Source: Bacillota bacterium
GTDB lineage: Bacteria > Bacillota > Clostridia > Saccharofermentanales > DTU023
Assembly (NCBI GenBank): GCA_023426575.1
Contig: JAFAAL010000037.1
Coordinates: 1-51,956, forward strand
DNA length: 51,956 nt
Direction of reading: 5' to 3'
Below are positions 1 through 7,958 of this stretch, piece by piece (position 1 is the first letter of the stretch; each line of letters starts with the position of its first letter). The notes beneath the pieces are model-generated. The model was given only the letters and a program-made list of their open reading frames with translations, was not told the DNA's origin and made no database searches. The position numbers and the translations under genes were made by a program.

Positions 1-1
1 T

Positions 2-1345
2 GTCTTACTCATCGCTGTCCTGATGCTCTTTGGCCTCGTTGCCTGTCAGCAGGATAAGCAGCCCACGGCAGATACTCAGCCTGAGGCCGATGCCGAAGCC
101 GCGGCAGACAGCGAGACGACTGAGCCAGAGGCCGCCCCTGCAGACGGGAGTCAAATCACACTCTGGACCTATCCGATTGGCGCCTGGAAAGACGCTGAAA
201 CCGTCAATGGCTTCATTGCCAAATTCAATGAGAAGCACCCTGAGATTCAGGTCAAGGTCGAATATTTGGACTACCAGTCCGGGGACGACCAGGTCACTGC
301 TGCTATCGAGGCCGGGACCACTCCTGACATTATCATGGAGGGGCCCGAGCGCCTCGTCAGCAATTGGGGTGCCAAGGGAAAGATGGTCGACCTGAGCGAC
401 TTATGGACTGAGGAAGCTCTGGCCGACATCAGCGCCACGAGCCAGGCGGTGGTCAATGCCTGTAAATGGTCAGACGGCGCCTTCTACGAATACCCTCTCT
501 GTATGACCACACACTGCATGGCCATCAACAAAGAGCTCTTCGAAGAGGCCGACGCCATGCAGTATATCGACCAAGAGACGAGAACCTGGACGACTGAGAA
601 CTTTGAGAAAGCGCTTAAGGCGCTCGATGCCCACGGCGTCGACAACAAGCTGATCGTCTACTGCGGTGGCCAGGGCGGCGACCAGGGCACAAGAGCGCTG
701 GCGATGAATCTCTATGGCGCCAAATTCTCGAATCCTGAACACACGGCCTGGACCATGAATTCTCCAGAGGGTATCCAGGCCCTCGAGCAGCTGGTGGCCT
801 GGCGCGATGCCGGTCTCATCAGTGCCGATGCTGGTATTCAGGCCGCCGATGAATTGCAACTCTTTGCCAACGGCACCGTGGCCATGAGTATTTGCTGGAA
901 CGCTTCAAACGAGGCCAACTACGCGAGCCAAGTTAACTTTACGCCCTATGCAGTCGCCTTCCCGACGAATCAGGAGAAGCCAGAACTTGCGGGCGGCATC
1001 TGGGGCTTCGGTATCTTTGACAATGGAGACGCCGCCCGGATCGCTGCGGCCAAAGAGTTTATCCGCTTTGTCGCTGATGATCCCGAACAGGGGCCTGCCA
1101 GTGTAAAGGCTACGGGCTTCTTCCCTGTCCGCAGTTCCTTCGGCAATGTCTACGCTGGGACTGAAGACGAGGAGAGAATGGCCGTCTATGCGACCTTTAT
1201 GCCCTATATTGGCGATTACTACAATGTAACTCCCGGCTGGACTGAACAGAGAACAGCCTGGTGGAACATGCTCCAGAAGATTTTCTCGGGGACTCCGGTG
1301 CCAGAAGCCGTGGAAACCTACGTCAACGAGGCTACAGTCAAGTAG
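2..1345 (+). CDS. ABC transporter solute-binding lipoprotein, family 1 (5'-truncated)
   Basis: Extracellular sugar-binding lipoprotein of a CUT1-type ABC importer, probably for sialic acid judging by the nanA-nanE-nanK genes downstream. The reading frame is open to the first bases of the window: codons before the first ATG (position 23) encode hydrophobic residues of a signal peptide that ends in the lipobox LVAC, so the true start lies outside the window. After the lipid-modified Cys there is an acidic Glu/Ala-rich linker of about 30 residues. The mature domain begins with the family pattern of a short strand (ITLWTY) followed by a long helix, and has the mid-protein 'TTPDIIMEG' segment typical of SBP family 1. 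Two permease genes follow after 59 bases. The ligand is inferred from context only; another amino sugar is possible. Confidence 0.88.
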   Translation, partial: VLLIAVLMLFGLVACQQDKQPTADTQPEADAEAAADSETTEPEAAPADGSQITLWTYPIGAWKDAETVNGFIAKFNEKHPEIQVKVEYLDYQSGDDQVTAAIEAGTTPDIIMEGPERLVSNWGAKGKMVDLSDLWTEEALADISATSQAVVNACKWSDGAFYEYPLCMTTHCMAINKELFEEADAMQYIDQETRTWTTENFEKALKALDAHGVDNKLIVYCGGQGGDQGTRALAMNLYGAKFSNPEHTAWTMNSPEGIQALEQLVAWRDAGLISADAGIQAADELQLFANGTVAMSICWNASNEANYASQVNFTPYAVAFPTNQEKPELAGGIWGFGIFDNGDAARIAAAKEFIRFVADDPEQGPASVKATGFFPVRSSFGNVYAGTEDEERMAVYATFMPYIGDYYNVTPGWTEQRTAWWNMLQKIFSGTPVPEAVETYVNEATVK

Positions 1346-1404
1346 ACAAGCTTGGAGACGGCTGTCCACAGGGGCAGCCGTCTCTCAATATGAGGTGAGA
1401 CATT

Positions 1405-2310
1405 ATGGAGAAATCAAATCGAAGTACTGGTCGTGCTCTACGACGTCACGAAAATATCACGTCGTATCTCTTTTTGTTGCCAAGTCTCCTCTTCTTCTTG
1501 GCCTTTGTCATTGTGCCCATGGGGATTGCACTGGTGACGAGTCTTTTTAATCACACGATGCAAAGTTTTGAATTCGTAGGCCTCGCCAATTATAAAGAAC
1601 TCTTCTCTGACCCTATCTTCATCCGCTCTCTTAAGAACACGGCTGTCATTGTCTTGGTCTCTGTGCCCACGGTCACGGCCTTTTCGCTATGGGTGGCCAC
1701 GGCCATCTATGAACTGAAACCGGCTCTTCGCTCTTTTTTTAGAATCATCTTCTACCTGCCCGTCGTCACAGGTACTGTCGCCGTCACCGTCGTCTGGAAA
1801 TGGATGTTTAACCAATACTACGGGCTCTTCAACTATGGTCTGAAGGGCCTCGGTCTCATAGACAAGAATATTTCTTGGTTGGGTGATGAGCGCTACGCCA
1901 TTTGGTGTATTATTCTCATCCTCTTCACGACCTCTATCGGACAGCCTATTGTCCTCTACGTCGCCGCGCTCGGCAATGTCGACAAATCGATGATCGAGGC
2001 TGCAGAGGTCGACGGGGCCAATCGCCGACAAATTTTCAGACGCATCAAGTGGCCCGCCATTCGTCCAACGACTCTCTACATCCTAGTCATAACAACGATT
2101 AATAGTTTCCAGTGTTTTGCCCTCATCCAACTCTTAACCTCCGGGGGACCAAATAATTCGACTTCCACAGTCATGTATTACATTTACTATCAAGTCTTCA
2201 GACTCTATCGCTACGGCTATGCAAACGCAATGGGAATCGTCCTCGCCATTATCATCGCCGTATTTTCCGCCCTGCAATTTCGTCTCAACCGCTCCGTGGA
2301 GCATGAGTAG
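1405..2310 (+). CDS. CUT1 ABC sugar transporter permease, MalF/UgpA type
   Basis: First transmembrane subunit of the importer whose binding protein lies just upstream. The 301-residue protein has a short basic N-terminus and about six membrane segments, starting near residues 20-45. The EAA cytoplasmic loop that docks on the ATPase is visible around residue 198 (EAAEVDGANRRQIFRRI). Length and topology fit the MalF/UgpA/LacF branch. GAGGTGAG lies a few bases before the ATG. It is followed after 9 bases by the MalG-type partner. No ATPase gene occurs in this operon, which is usual for CUT1 systems served by a shared MsmK/UgpC-type ATPase. Confidence 0.92.
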   Translation: MEKSNRSTGRALRRHENITSYLFLLPSLLFFLAFVIVPMGIALVTSLFNHTMQSFEFVGLANYKELFSDPIFIRSLKNTAVIVLVSVPTVTAFSLWVATAIYELKPALRSFFRIIFYLPVVTGTVAVTVVWKWMFNQYYGLFNYGLKGLGLIDKNISWLGDERYAIWCIILILFTTSIGQPIVLYVAALGNVDKSMIEAAEVDGANRRQIFRRIKWPAIRPTTLYILVITTINSFQCFALIQLLTSGGPNNSTSTVMYYIYYQVFRLYRYGYANAMGIVLAIIIAVFSALQFRLNRSVEHE

Positions 2311-2319
2311 GAGAAGCCT

Positions 2320-3156
2320 ATGAAGCATAAACTCAAAGCCAAGAATCCAGCCTATCAAGCCTTGTCGATCCTAGTCCTCTGCCTACTCGCGCTCTTTTTC
2401 TTCTTCCCACTCTTTTGGATCATCAGTGGTTCGTTTAAGACGGCTGTTGAAATAAACTCAGCGCAACCGAGTCTCCTGCCTGAGACCTTTACGCTGGACA
2501 ACTACCTACGCCTCTTCAAGAATCCCGCCTTGCGCTGGCTCGGCAACACAATCTTTATGGCCGTCACCGCCATGCTTCTCACCTGTATCACGGCAGCACT
2601 TGCCGGCTATGTCCTCGCCAAGAAGCGCTTCTTCGGACGCACTCTCATTTTCTCCCTCCTCGTCTCCGCCATGGCTCTGCCTAAGCAGGTCATCTTGATT
2701 CCCTTGCTCCGGGAGATGGCCTTTTTGAAGATGCACGATACGCTCTGGGCCGTCATCTTGCCAACGGTCGCCTGGCCATTTGGCGTCTTTTTAATGAAAC
2801 AGTTTTCAGAGAATATCCCTGGAGAGATGCTAGAGGCGGCAAAGATTGACGGGGCCTCAGAGCTCCGCTGCTTTACCTCTGTCGTCTTGCCGATGATCAA
2901 GCCAGGCATAGGAGCCCTGGCCATCTTTACTTTTATCTCGGCCTGGAACGATTACTTCTTACAGCTGATCATGATTAACAGTACACCTAAACTGACAATC
3001 TCCCTGGGAATTGCCAAGTTGCAAGCAGAGATGTCTACGGACTTTGGCCTGATCATGGCAGGGGCAGCCCTCGCAGCCGTCCCTATTATTACGGTCTTCC
3101 TCCTCTTCCAAAAATACTTTACACAGGGTATAACTATGGGCGCCGTCAAAGGTTAA
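2320..3156 (+). CDS. CUT1 ABC sugar transporter permease, MalG/UgpE type
   Basis: Second transmembrane subunit, forming a heterodimer with the preceding permease. The 278-residue protein has an N-terminal membrane segment followed by the periplasmic-type stretch common to MalG homologues (SGSFKTAVEIN), then five more hydrophobic segments. The EAA loop is at about residue 172 (EAAKIDGASELRCF). The C-terminus ends with the family-typical 'FTQGITMGAVKG'. AGGAG precedes the ATG by a few bases. Operon position between the first permease and nanA supports uptake of sialic acid or a related amino sugar; the ligand itself cannot be read from the permease. Confidence 0.92.
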   Translation: MKHKLKAKNPAYQALSILVLCLLALFFFFPLFWIISGSFKTAVEINSAQPSLLPETFTLDNYLRLFKNPALRWLGNTIFMAVTAMLLTCITAALAGYVLAKKRFFGRTLIFSLLVSAMALPKQVILIPLLREMAFLKMHDTLWAVILPTVAWPFGVFLMKQFSENIPGEMLEAAKIDGASELRCFTSVVLPMIKPGIGALAIFTFISAWNDYFLQLIMINSTPKLTISLGIAKLQAEMSTDFGLIMAGAALAAVPIITVFLLFQKYFTQGITMGAVKG

Positions 3157-3180
3157 TCTAAGGACATGAGGATGTTTAGA

Positions 3181-4128
3181 ATGAATGAAGCTTTTACTCT
3201 AAAGCTCGAGGGAATTTATCCAGCCCTGTACGCAGCTTATACACCGACAGGAGAGATCAACTTACAGGCCGTCGAAGATTTTTGCCGGCACCTCGCCAAG
3301 ACTGACATTCAGGGGCTCTATGTTGGAGGTTCATCTGGTGAGTGCATCTATCAATCTGTCGAAGAGCGCGAAGCTGTTCTCGAAACAGTCGTCAAGGCGC
3401 TCGGCGACAGCAAGAAAATTATTGCTCATGTCGCTTGCAATAATACGGCGGACAGCTGTCGGCTAGCACGTCACGCTGAGCACTGTGGCGTCGCTGCCAT
3501 CGCTGCAATTCCACCGATCTACTTCCATCTGCCCCGCCGTGGCATTGCTGATTACTGGCTCGCGATGATCCAAGCTGCGCCGAGAACCCCCTTTATCATC
3601 TATAACATTCCGCAGCTTGCAGGTGTCGCACTGGATCCCGAACTCCTAAATATGATCTTAGAAGCCCCTCAAGTGATCGGTGTCAAAAACTCCTCGATGT
3701 CGACCTTTGACATTGCAAGATTTCGGCATATCGGAGAGGCTCAAAGAGAAAATTTCACCGTCTTCAATGGACCTGATGAACAGCTGCTCTCAGGACTCAT
3801 TGCTGGAGCATCGGGGGGCATCGGGGGTACTTATGCCGCTTTTCCCGAACTTTACACCTCCCTTTACCAAGCCTATATCACTGGAGATTTTACAAGAGCT
3901 CGGGAACTCCAAGATCTCGCCAATCTCTACATCGCCAAACTTTTATCCTATGAGGGCAATCTCTACGCCGTCGCCAAAGCTCTGATCCTAGACACGACAG
4001 GAATCGACCTCGGCTCCGTGAGGGCCCCATTAAGCCCACTGACTTCGGCGGATCAGCTCAGGCTTAATGAGCTCTTTGAACTCCATGCCAATTTATGCAG
4101 GCTATGCCAGCTAGGAGGTCAATCATGA
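3181..4128 (+). CDS. nanA: N-acetylneuraminate lyase (DapA superfamily)
   Basis: Aldolase cleaving N-acetylneuraminate into N-acetylmannosamine and pyruvate through a Schiff base in a TIM barrel. The sequence shows the DapA-family phosphate/carboxylate loop (GGSSGE, near residue 48), the conserved Tyr strand (FIIYNIP, about residue 140) and the Schiff-base Lys strand (VIGVKNSS, about residue 167). About 315 residues is normal for NanA. The specific NanA call, rather than dihydrodipicolinate synthase, rests on the directly following nanE and ROK kinase. I chose the ATG at 3181 because GAGG sits 9 bases before it; ATGs at 3166 and 3172 are in frame but less well placed. The stop overlaps the nanE start as ATGA. 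Confidence 0.9.
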   Translation: MNEAFTLKLEGIYPALYAAYTPTGEINLQAVEDFCRHLAKTDIQGLYVGGSSGECIYQSVEEREAVLETVVKALGDSKKIIAHVACNNTADSCRLARHAEHCGVAAIAAIPPIYFHLPRRGIADYWLAMIQAAPRTPFIIYNIPQLAGVALDPELLNMILEAPQVIGVKNSSMSTFDIARFRHIGEAQRENFTVFNGPDEQLLSGLIAGASGGIGGTYAAFPELYTSLYQAYITGDFTRARELQDLANLYIAKLLSYEGNLYAVAKALILDTTGIDLGSVRAPLSPLTSADQLRLNELFELHANLCRLCQLGGQS

Positions 4129-4829
4129 GGCCAGGAGAAAGCATTATCGAGCAGTTAAGAGGCGGGCTCATTGTCTCTTGCCAGGCGCTCGAGGATGAAA
4201 TTTTTTATCGTCCCGAAGGGGGCCTCATGCCCCTTTTTGCCAGGGCTGCCGAATGCGGTGGCGCGGTCGGGATTCGGGCCAACAGTGTGCGCGACATCAA
4301 CGAGATCCGCAAGGCTGTCAATCTTCCTATCATTGGTATTATCAAGCGGGATCTGAAGGACAGTCCCGTCTACATTACGCCAGAACTTAGAGATGTCGAG
4401 GCCCTGGTAGCGACTGGAGTCGAGATTATCGCTCTCGACTGCACGGATAGGCCCCGGAGCGGGGGGCAGAGCTTGACTGCTTTCCTCAGCGAGGTCAGAG
4501 CCGAGTATCCCGAGCAATTATTCATGGCTGACTGCGCGACTTTTCACGATGCGATCTTGGCCGCTCAACATGGTATGAACCTCATTGGGACGACGCTCTG
4601 TGGCTATACTGAGGACACAAAAGGACAGGAGGGCGTCCCCTACAAATTAATCGAAGAACTCGTCAGAGAACTGGACCGGCCCATCATTGCCGAGGGGCAT
4701 ATCGACAGTCCAGAGGCGCTGGCTCGCGTCATGGCCCTCGGCGTCCACGCTGCCGTCGTCGGCTCGGCGATTACGAGGCCCCTCTCCATTGTCCAGCGCT
4801 TCGTTGCTGCTCTGCCAGATCGCTCATGA
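4125..4829 (+). CDS. nanE: N-acetylmannosamine-6-phosphate 2-epimerase
   Basis: Converts ManNAc-6-phosphate to GlcNAc-6-phosphate, the third step of sialic acid catabolism. The TIM-barrel protein starts with the family hallmark 'LRGGLIVSCQA' and contains 'GAVGIRANSVRDI', 'LPIIGIIKRD', a strand ending in 'IIALDCT' and the C-terminal phosphate loop region 'GVHAAVVGSAITRP'. Start chosen at 4125 because a near-perfect AGGAGGT lies 8 bases upstream and the ATG overlaps the nanA stop. A longer frame to 4095 is open but lacks a site. The predicted length of 234 residues matches the family. It overlaps the kinase gene at its 3' end, consistent with translational coupling. Confidence 0.95.
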   Translation: MRPGESIIEQLRGGLIVSCQALEDEIFYRPEGGLMPLFARAAECGGAVGIRANSVRDINEIRKAVNLPIIGIIKRDLKDSPVYITPELRDVEALVATGVEIIALDCTDRPRSGGQSLTAFLSEVRAEYPEQLFMADCATFHDAILAAQHGMNLIGTTLCGYTEDTKGQEGVPYKLIEELVRELDRPIIAEGHIDSPEALARVMALGVHAAVVGSAITRPLSIVQRFVAALPDRS

Positions 4830-5788
4830 TGACTGATTATATCCTCTCCCTCGATATCGGCGGTACAGCCTGTAAACTTGCCATCGTAGCCGCCACTGGG
4901 CGTCAATTCAAAGAGCTCTTATTCCCCTCTGAATTCTCATTTCAGCAGCCCTACGAGCTGAATCCCCTCCTCATGCAGATAGACAGCTACCTCCCATCAT
5001 ATATAAGAATCTTAGAAAGCCAGGATTTTAGCTTGGAGCAGCTGAGCGCGGTGGCCATATCAGCAACAGGGCAAATTGATAGTCATAGGGGGGTCGTCGC
5101 AGGCAGCTGCGGTAATTTTCCCGGCTGGCTTGGCACTGATCTCAGACATTACGTCCAAGAGAGATTTCAGCTGCCCTGTACAGTCATCAATGACGCCAAT
5201 GCCATGCTCCTCGGTGAATATTGGCTCGGGGGTCTACAGTCCTATCATTCTATCGTTGGCGTGACACTTGGCACGGGTGTCGGTGGGGCGGTCATCTCCG
5301 AGGGCCACTTGCTCTTAGGTCAGAGAGGACTCGCCGCAGAGCTTGGTCATGTGGCCATCGCCGCGCCTGAGCGAAGACGATGCAGCTGCGGACTATTCAA
5401 TTGTGCCGAGCAGTACTGTTCAAGCTCGGCACTTGTCAGGCAAGCCCAGAACGCAGGTTTGCCCTATGACAATGCACGCGATATTTGTGCAGATCTCTTT
5501 GCCTCTGGCAGCGAGCCATCAGCCGCACTTTCTGCCGTTTGGCAGGAGTGGTTAGGATATTTAGCTCTGGCACTCGTCAACTATATTCATATTTTCAATC
5601 CAGACTGTATTGTCATTGGCGGTGGCATCAGCGAACAGGGTGAGCGGCTCCTGAGACCCTTGAGAGAGATCTTAGCTCGGCTCGTCATGCCAGAATTCTG
5701 GCGTCATCTGACCTTAAGCGTGGCCAAAATGGGCAACCGTGCCGCCCTCCTCGGTGCGGCCTATCAGCATTTGACAAATCGTCAATAA
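4826..5788 (+). CDS. nanK: ROK family sugar kinase, probable N-acetylmannosamine kinase
   Basis: Phosphorylates ManNAc (inferred) to provide the NanE substrate. ROK features are clear: ATP-binding 'SLDIGGTACKLAIV' at the N-terminus, the catalytic Asp strand 'VINDANAMLLGEY', a glycine loop 'GVTLGTGVGGAVI', and the structural zinc motif with His in 'ELGHVAI' followed by CSCGLFNC. A second phosphate loop 'CIVIGGGIS' is near residue 265. At 320 residues it is a standard single-function ROK kinase with no DNA-binding domain. The start at 4826 overlaps the nanE stop; 4829 is an equally possible ATG one codon later. Substrate specificity is inferred from its place directly after nanE. Confidence 0.87.
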   Translation: MMTDYILSLDIGGTACKLAIVAATGRQFKELLFPSEFSFQQPYELNPLLMQIDSYLPSYIRILESQDFSLEQLSAVAISATGQIDSHRGVVAGSCGNFPGWLGTDLRHYVQERFQLPCTVINDANAMLLGEYWLGGLQSYHSIVGVTLGTGVGGAVISEGHLLLGQRGLAAELGHVAIAAPERRRCSCGLFNCAEQYCSSSALVRQAQNAGLPYDNARDICADLFASGSEPSAALSAVWQEWLGYLALALVNYIHIFNPDCIVIGGGISEQGERLLRPLREILARLVMPEFWRHLTLSVAKMGNRAALLGAAYQHLTNRQ

Positions 5789-5820
5789 GCCCTATCATTT
5801 AACTGAAATCAAAATTTACC

Positions 5821-5904
5821 AACAAGGGGTGCTCGAGAGAGCTGAGATTATACCCTCAGAATCGGATCAAGTTAGAACTTGCGACGAGATGTTCGGAGAG
5901 CTGT
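5821..5904 (+). promoter_or_regulatory. TPP (thiamine pyrophosphate) riboswitch aptamer
   Basis: The leader of thiT carries the THI-element consensus in order: GGGGTGC, GCTGAGA, TACCCTC, then GGATCAAGTTAGAACTTGCG and the closing strand GAGATGTT, which can pair with AACA at 5821-5824 to form P1. Binding of TPP is expected to lower expression of the thiamine transporter. The conserved core ends near 5893 and the expression platform follows. Confidence 0.9.
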
Positions 5905-5937
5905 CCCCTGTTCGGTAATAGAATGAGGGGTTTTTTT
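5905..5937 (+). terminator. Riboswitch expression platform: terminator that also covers the ribosome binding site
   Basis: CCCCT (5905-5909) pairs with AGGGG (5926-5930), with an inner TTC/GAA helix, and is followed by seven T directly before the thiT ATG. The same GAGGGG is the only ribosome binding site for the ATG at 5938. The 5' strand of the aptamer (AACAAGGGG, 5821-5829) can pair with CCCCTGTT (5905-5912), giving a mutually exclusive antiterminator. This suggests both transcriptional and translational switching. Confidence 0.72.
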
Positions 5938-6510
5938 ATGCCTAGATCAAGAATTGTCGTTCTCATGGAGATTGCCTTAATGGCCGCCTTGGCCATGCTG
6001 CTCGACTGGATTATCCCGTCGACCCATGGATTGAAAATCACTGTCAAGATGATTCCAATCATCGTCCTTGCACTGCGCCGCGGTCTCATCCCAGGTATGG
6101 CAGGAGGCTTCCTCTGGGGACTTTTGCAAATCGTGACCGGTGAGGCCTATATTCTCAATTTTGTCCAGGCGACTTTTGAGTATATCGTGGCCTTTACGGT
6201 CATTGGTTTGGCAGGTCTTCTCTACCAGTCTTTCCAGGCTGAGCTGAAGCAGGAGGCGAGACCTGCAAAGCTCATCACTTATGCAGGCCTCGCCTTGCTC
6301 GTGGGGTCTCTGCTCCGCTACTTCTGCCACTTCATCGCGGGCATCGCCTTCTGGTCTGAATATGCTCCTGAGGGGCAGAGTGCCGCGATTTACTCATTGT
6401 CAGTCAATGGCACGGCCTTCCTGAGCGAGATGATCACTTGCCTTGTCGCGCTGGTGATTCTGCTGCCATTTTACAAGCAGCTCATGGATCCAGCGCGCCT
6501 CTCTGCTTAG
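5938..6510 (+). CDS. thiT: ECF-type thiamine transporter S component
   Basis: Integral membrane thiamine-binding subunit of an energy-coupling factor transporter; the shared EcfA/A'/T module is not in this window. The 190-residue protein has about six membrane segments and family motifs: an early 'EIALMAALAMLLDWIIP', 'MIPIIVLALRRGLIPGMAGG', 'GEAYILNFVQATFEY' (aromatic and acidic residues of the thiamine site) and a late 'LRYFCHFIAGIAFW'. I prefer the ATG at 5938, 7 bases after GAGGGG; an in-frame ATG at 5923 lies inside the terminator hairpin. The TPP riboswitch directly upstream agrees with the assignment. The stop overlaps the convergent pepV stop by four bases. Confidence 0.93.
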   Translation: MPRSRIVVLMEIALMAALAMLLDWIIPSTHGLKITVKMIPIIVLALRRGLIPGMAGGFLWGLLQIVTGEAYILNFVQATFEYIVAFTVIGLAGLLYQSFQAELKQEARPAKLITYAGLALLVGSLLRYFCHFIAGIAFWSEYAPEGQSAAIYSLSVNGTAFLSEMITCLVALVILLPFYKQLMDPARLSA

Positions 6511-7850
6511 TTTCTCTGAGCTTCGGCCAGAGCTCTCAGCGCATCCTTGTAGATCAAGGTCGCCGCAAAGAGCTTGACCTTTTCAACAAATTCGTCCTTT
6601 TGGTGGAAGCAGTCGACGTCGCCTGGGAAGAGCATTCCATAGGCTAAGATATTCGGCAGCGCCCGGGCGTATGTCCCGCCACCAATAGCAAGTGCTTCAG
6701 CTTCAGTTCCGCAGTGATGGTTATAGACATCCATCAAGGCGCGAACTGGAGCTGAATTTTTGCCAAGATTTAGGGGTTCACTGTCCTTAAAGTCCGTGAG
6801 TTCGAAGCCGTATTGGGCTCCCAGCTGCTCCAGGCGCTGACGAAGAGCGTCGCGATCTTGACTAACGGGATAGCGTATGTCGAAGCCAATCCGCTGCTCC
6901 TGATCGTCTGCCGAGAGCAAGGCGAGGTTTAAGGTGAGCGGGCCCGTCTCATCGCTGAAGGCAATACCGGCGCCCTGTCCATCCCAGTCGAAGCCAAAGA
7001 CGTCCTGCCAGAGCTCGAGCAGCGGTTCATCGACGAGGCCCAAGTCATTTCTAAGGCGAGCGAGAGCTTTGGCGATGGCATTTTGGCCATTCCATGGAGT
7101 GGAGGCGTGGGCCGCCCGACCCGTGACCTCGAGCTCAAGCTGCTCGCCCTCTGAATCGAGGTAAGTAATATGCGCCTCGTCGGGCACCATGTTGAGAGCA
7201 GCACCGCCCTGCGCTCTTAAAATCTTTGAATTTGCTGTCCGGCGCGTGTAGAAGGCAGAGATGTGCCCCTTTTCAGCATAGATGGCCGGGAAATCGGCAT
7301 CTGCTGTAAAACCAGCCACGGGGATCTCGGCAACCCGGGCATAATGTCTCAGACAGGATGAGCCACACTCCTCATCCGTGCCGAAGATGAGGCGCAGACG
7401 ACAGGGGGGCTGATAGCCCTCATCGAGCAGAGCCTTGAGGGCATAGAGACAGGCCACCAGGGGACCCTTGTCATCTGCAGTCCCCCGACCGTATAACCTA
7501 CCCTCGCGCTCACTGAGCGTAAAGGGAGGACTGGTCCAGCCCTCACCGACGGGGACGACATCGAGGTGACAGACAGCGGCGACCATCTTTTCGCCCTCGC
7601 CGAATTCGAGATAGCCACAGCGATGGTCGACATCACCTGTCTTAAATCCCATCTCTTCACCGCGTTTTAACATGAAGTCGAGAATCTCGCGATTGGCACG
7701 ACCATAGGGCGCTCCCTCCTCGGGCGCTCCCTTGACAGAGGGAAAGGCTACGAGCTCTGCCAGGGTCTTGACGATATCGGCCTGGTAGGCTTCCATTTGG
7801 GCCGCCATGGCCTCGAGGCGCTCTGGGCGCACAAGAGCAGATTGATCCAT
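6507..7850 (-). CDS. pepV: M20/Sapep family dipeptidase (PepV-like)
   Basis: Cytoplasmic metal-dependent dipeptidase of the PepV/Sapep branch of M20. Metal and catalytic residues are visible in order: 'AVCHLDVVPVGEGW' (His), 'YGRGTADDKGP' (bridging Asp), 'FGTDEECGSSC' (Glu-Glu), 'GFTADADFP' (Asp) and the C-terminal His in 'DVDCFHQKDE'. The glycine-rich 'LAIGGGTYARAL' is also characteristic. Length (447 residues) fits the family. The start at 7850 is used because AAGGAAGTGAG lies just upstream; the longer frame to 7871 would start within that site. It has its own promoter after the S1 terminator. It would release amino acids from dipeptides imported by transporters such as the one at 25.7-30.8 kb. 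Confidence 0.9.
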   Translation of the reverse strand: MDQSALVRPERLEAMAAQMEAYQADIVKTLAELVAFPSVKGAPEEGAPYGRANREILDFMLKRGEEMGFKTGDVDHRCGYLEFGEGEKMVAAVCHLDVVPVGEGWTSPPFTLSEREGRLYGRGTADDKGPLVACLYALKALLDEGYQPPCRLRLIFGTDEECGSSCLRHYARVAEIPVAGFTADADFPAIYAEKGHISAFYTRRTANSKILRAQGGAALNMVPDEAHITYLDSEGEQLELEVTGRAAHASTPWNGQNAIAKALARLRNDLGLVDEPLLELWQDVFGFDWDGQGAGIAFSDETGPLTLNLALLSADDQEQRIGFDIRYPVSQDRDALRQRLEQLGAQYGFELTDFKDSEPLNLGKNSAPVRALMDVYNHHCGTEAEALAIGGGTYARALPNILAYGMLFPGDVDCFHQKDEFVEKVKLFAATLIYKDALRALAEAQRN

Positions 7851-7895
7851 ATAAATCTCACTTCCTTTCACATGACCTTAGTCATTGGCAGATTC

Positions 7896-7904
7896 ATCTT
7901 AGCA
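7896..7904 (-). promoter_or_regulatory. Extended -10 promoter element for pepV
   Basis: On the minus strand the sequence reads TGCTAAGAT, about 46 bases before the pepV start and immediately after the terminator of the upstream ispH-S1 gene. The same TGCTANNNT form occurs before several other genes in the window. Confidence 0.55.
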
Positions 7905-7906
7905 CG

Positions 7907-7941
7907 AAAAAGAGGCGTCCACCTCACGGCGAGCGCCTCTC
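7907..7941 (-). terminator. Rho-independent terminator after ispH-rpsA
   Basis: On the minus strand GAGGCG (7939-7934) pairs with CGCCTC (7917-7912), with further pairing inside the loop, and is followed by a T run (7911-7907). It lies just past the ispH-rpsA stop codon and separates that operon from pepV. Confidence 0.75.
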
Positions 7942-7958
7942 TCTATCTGACTCTTTGA

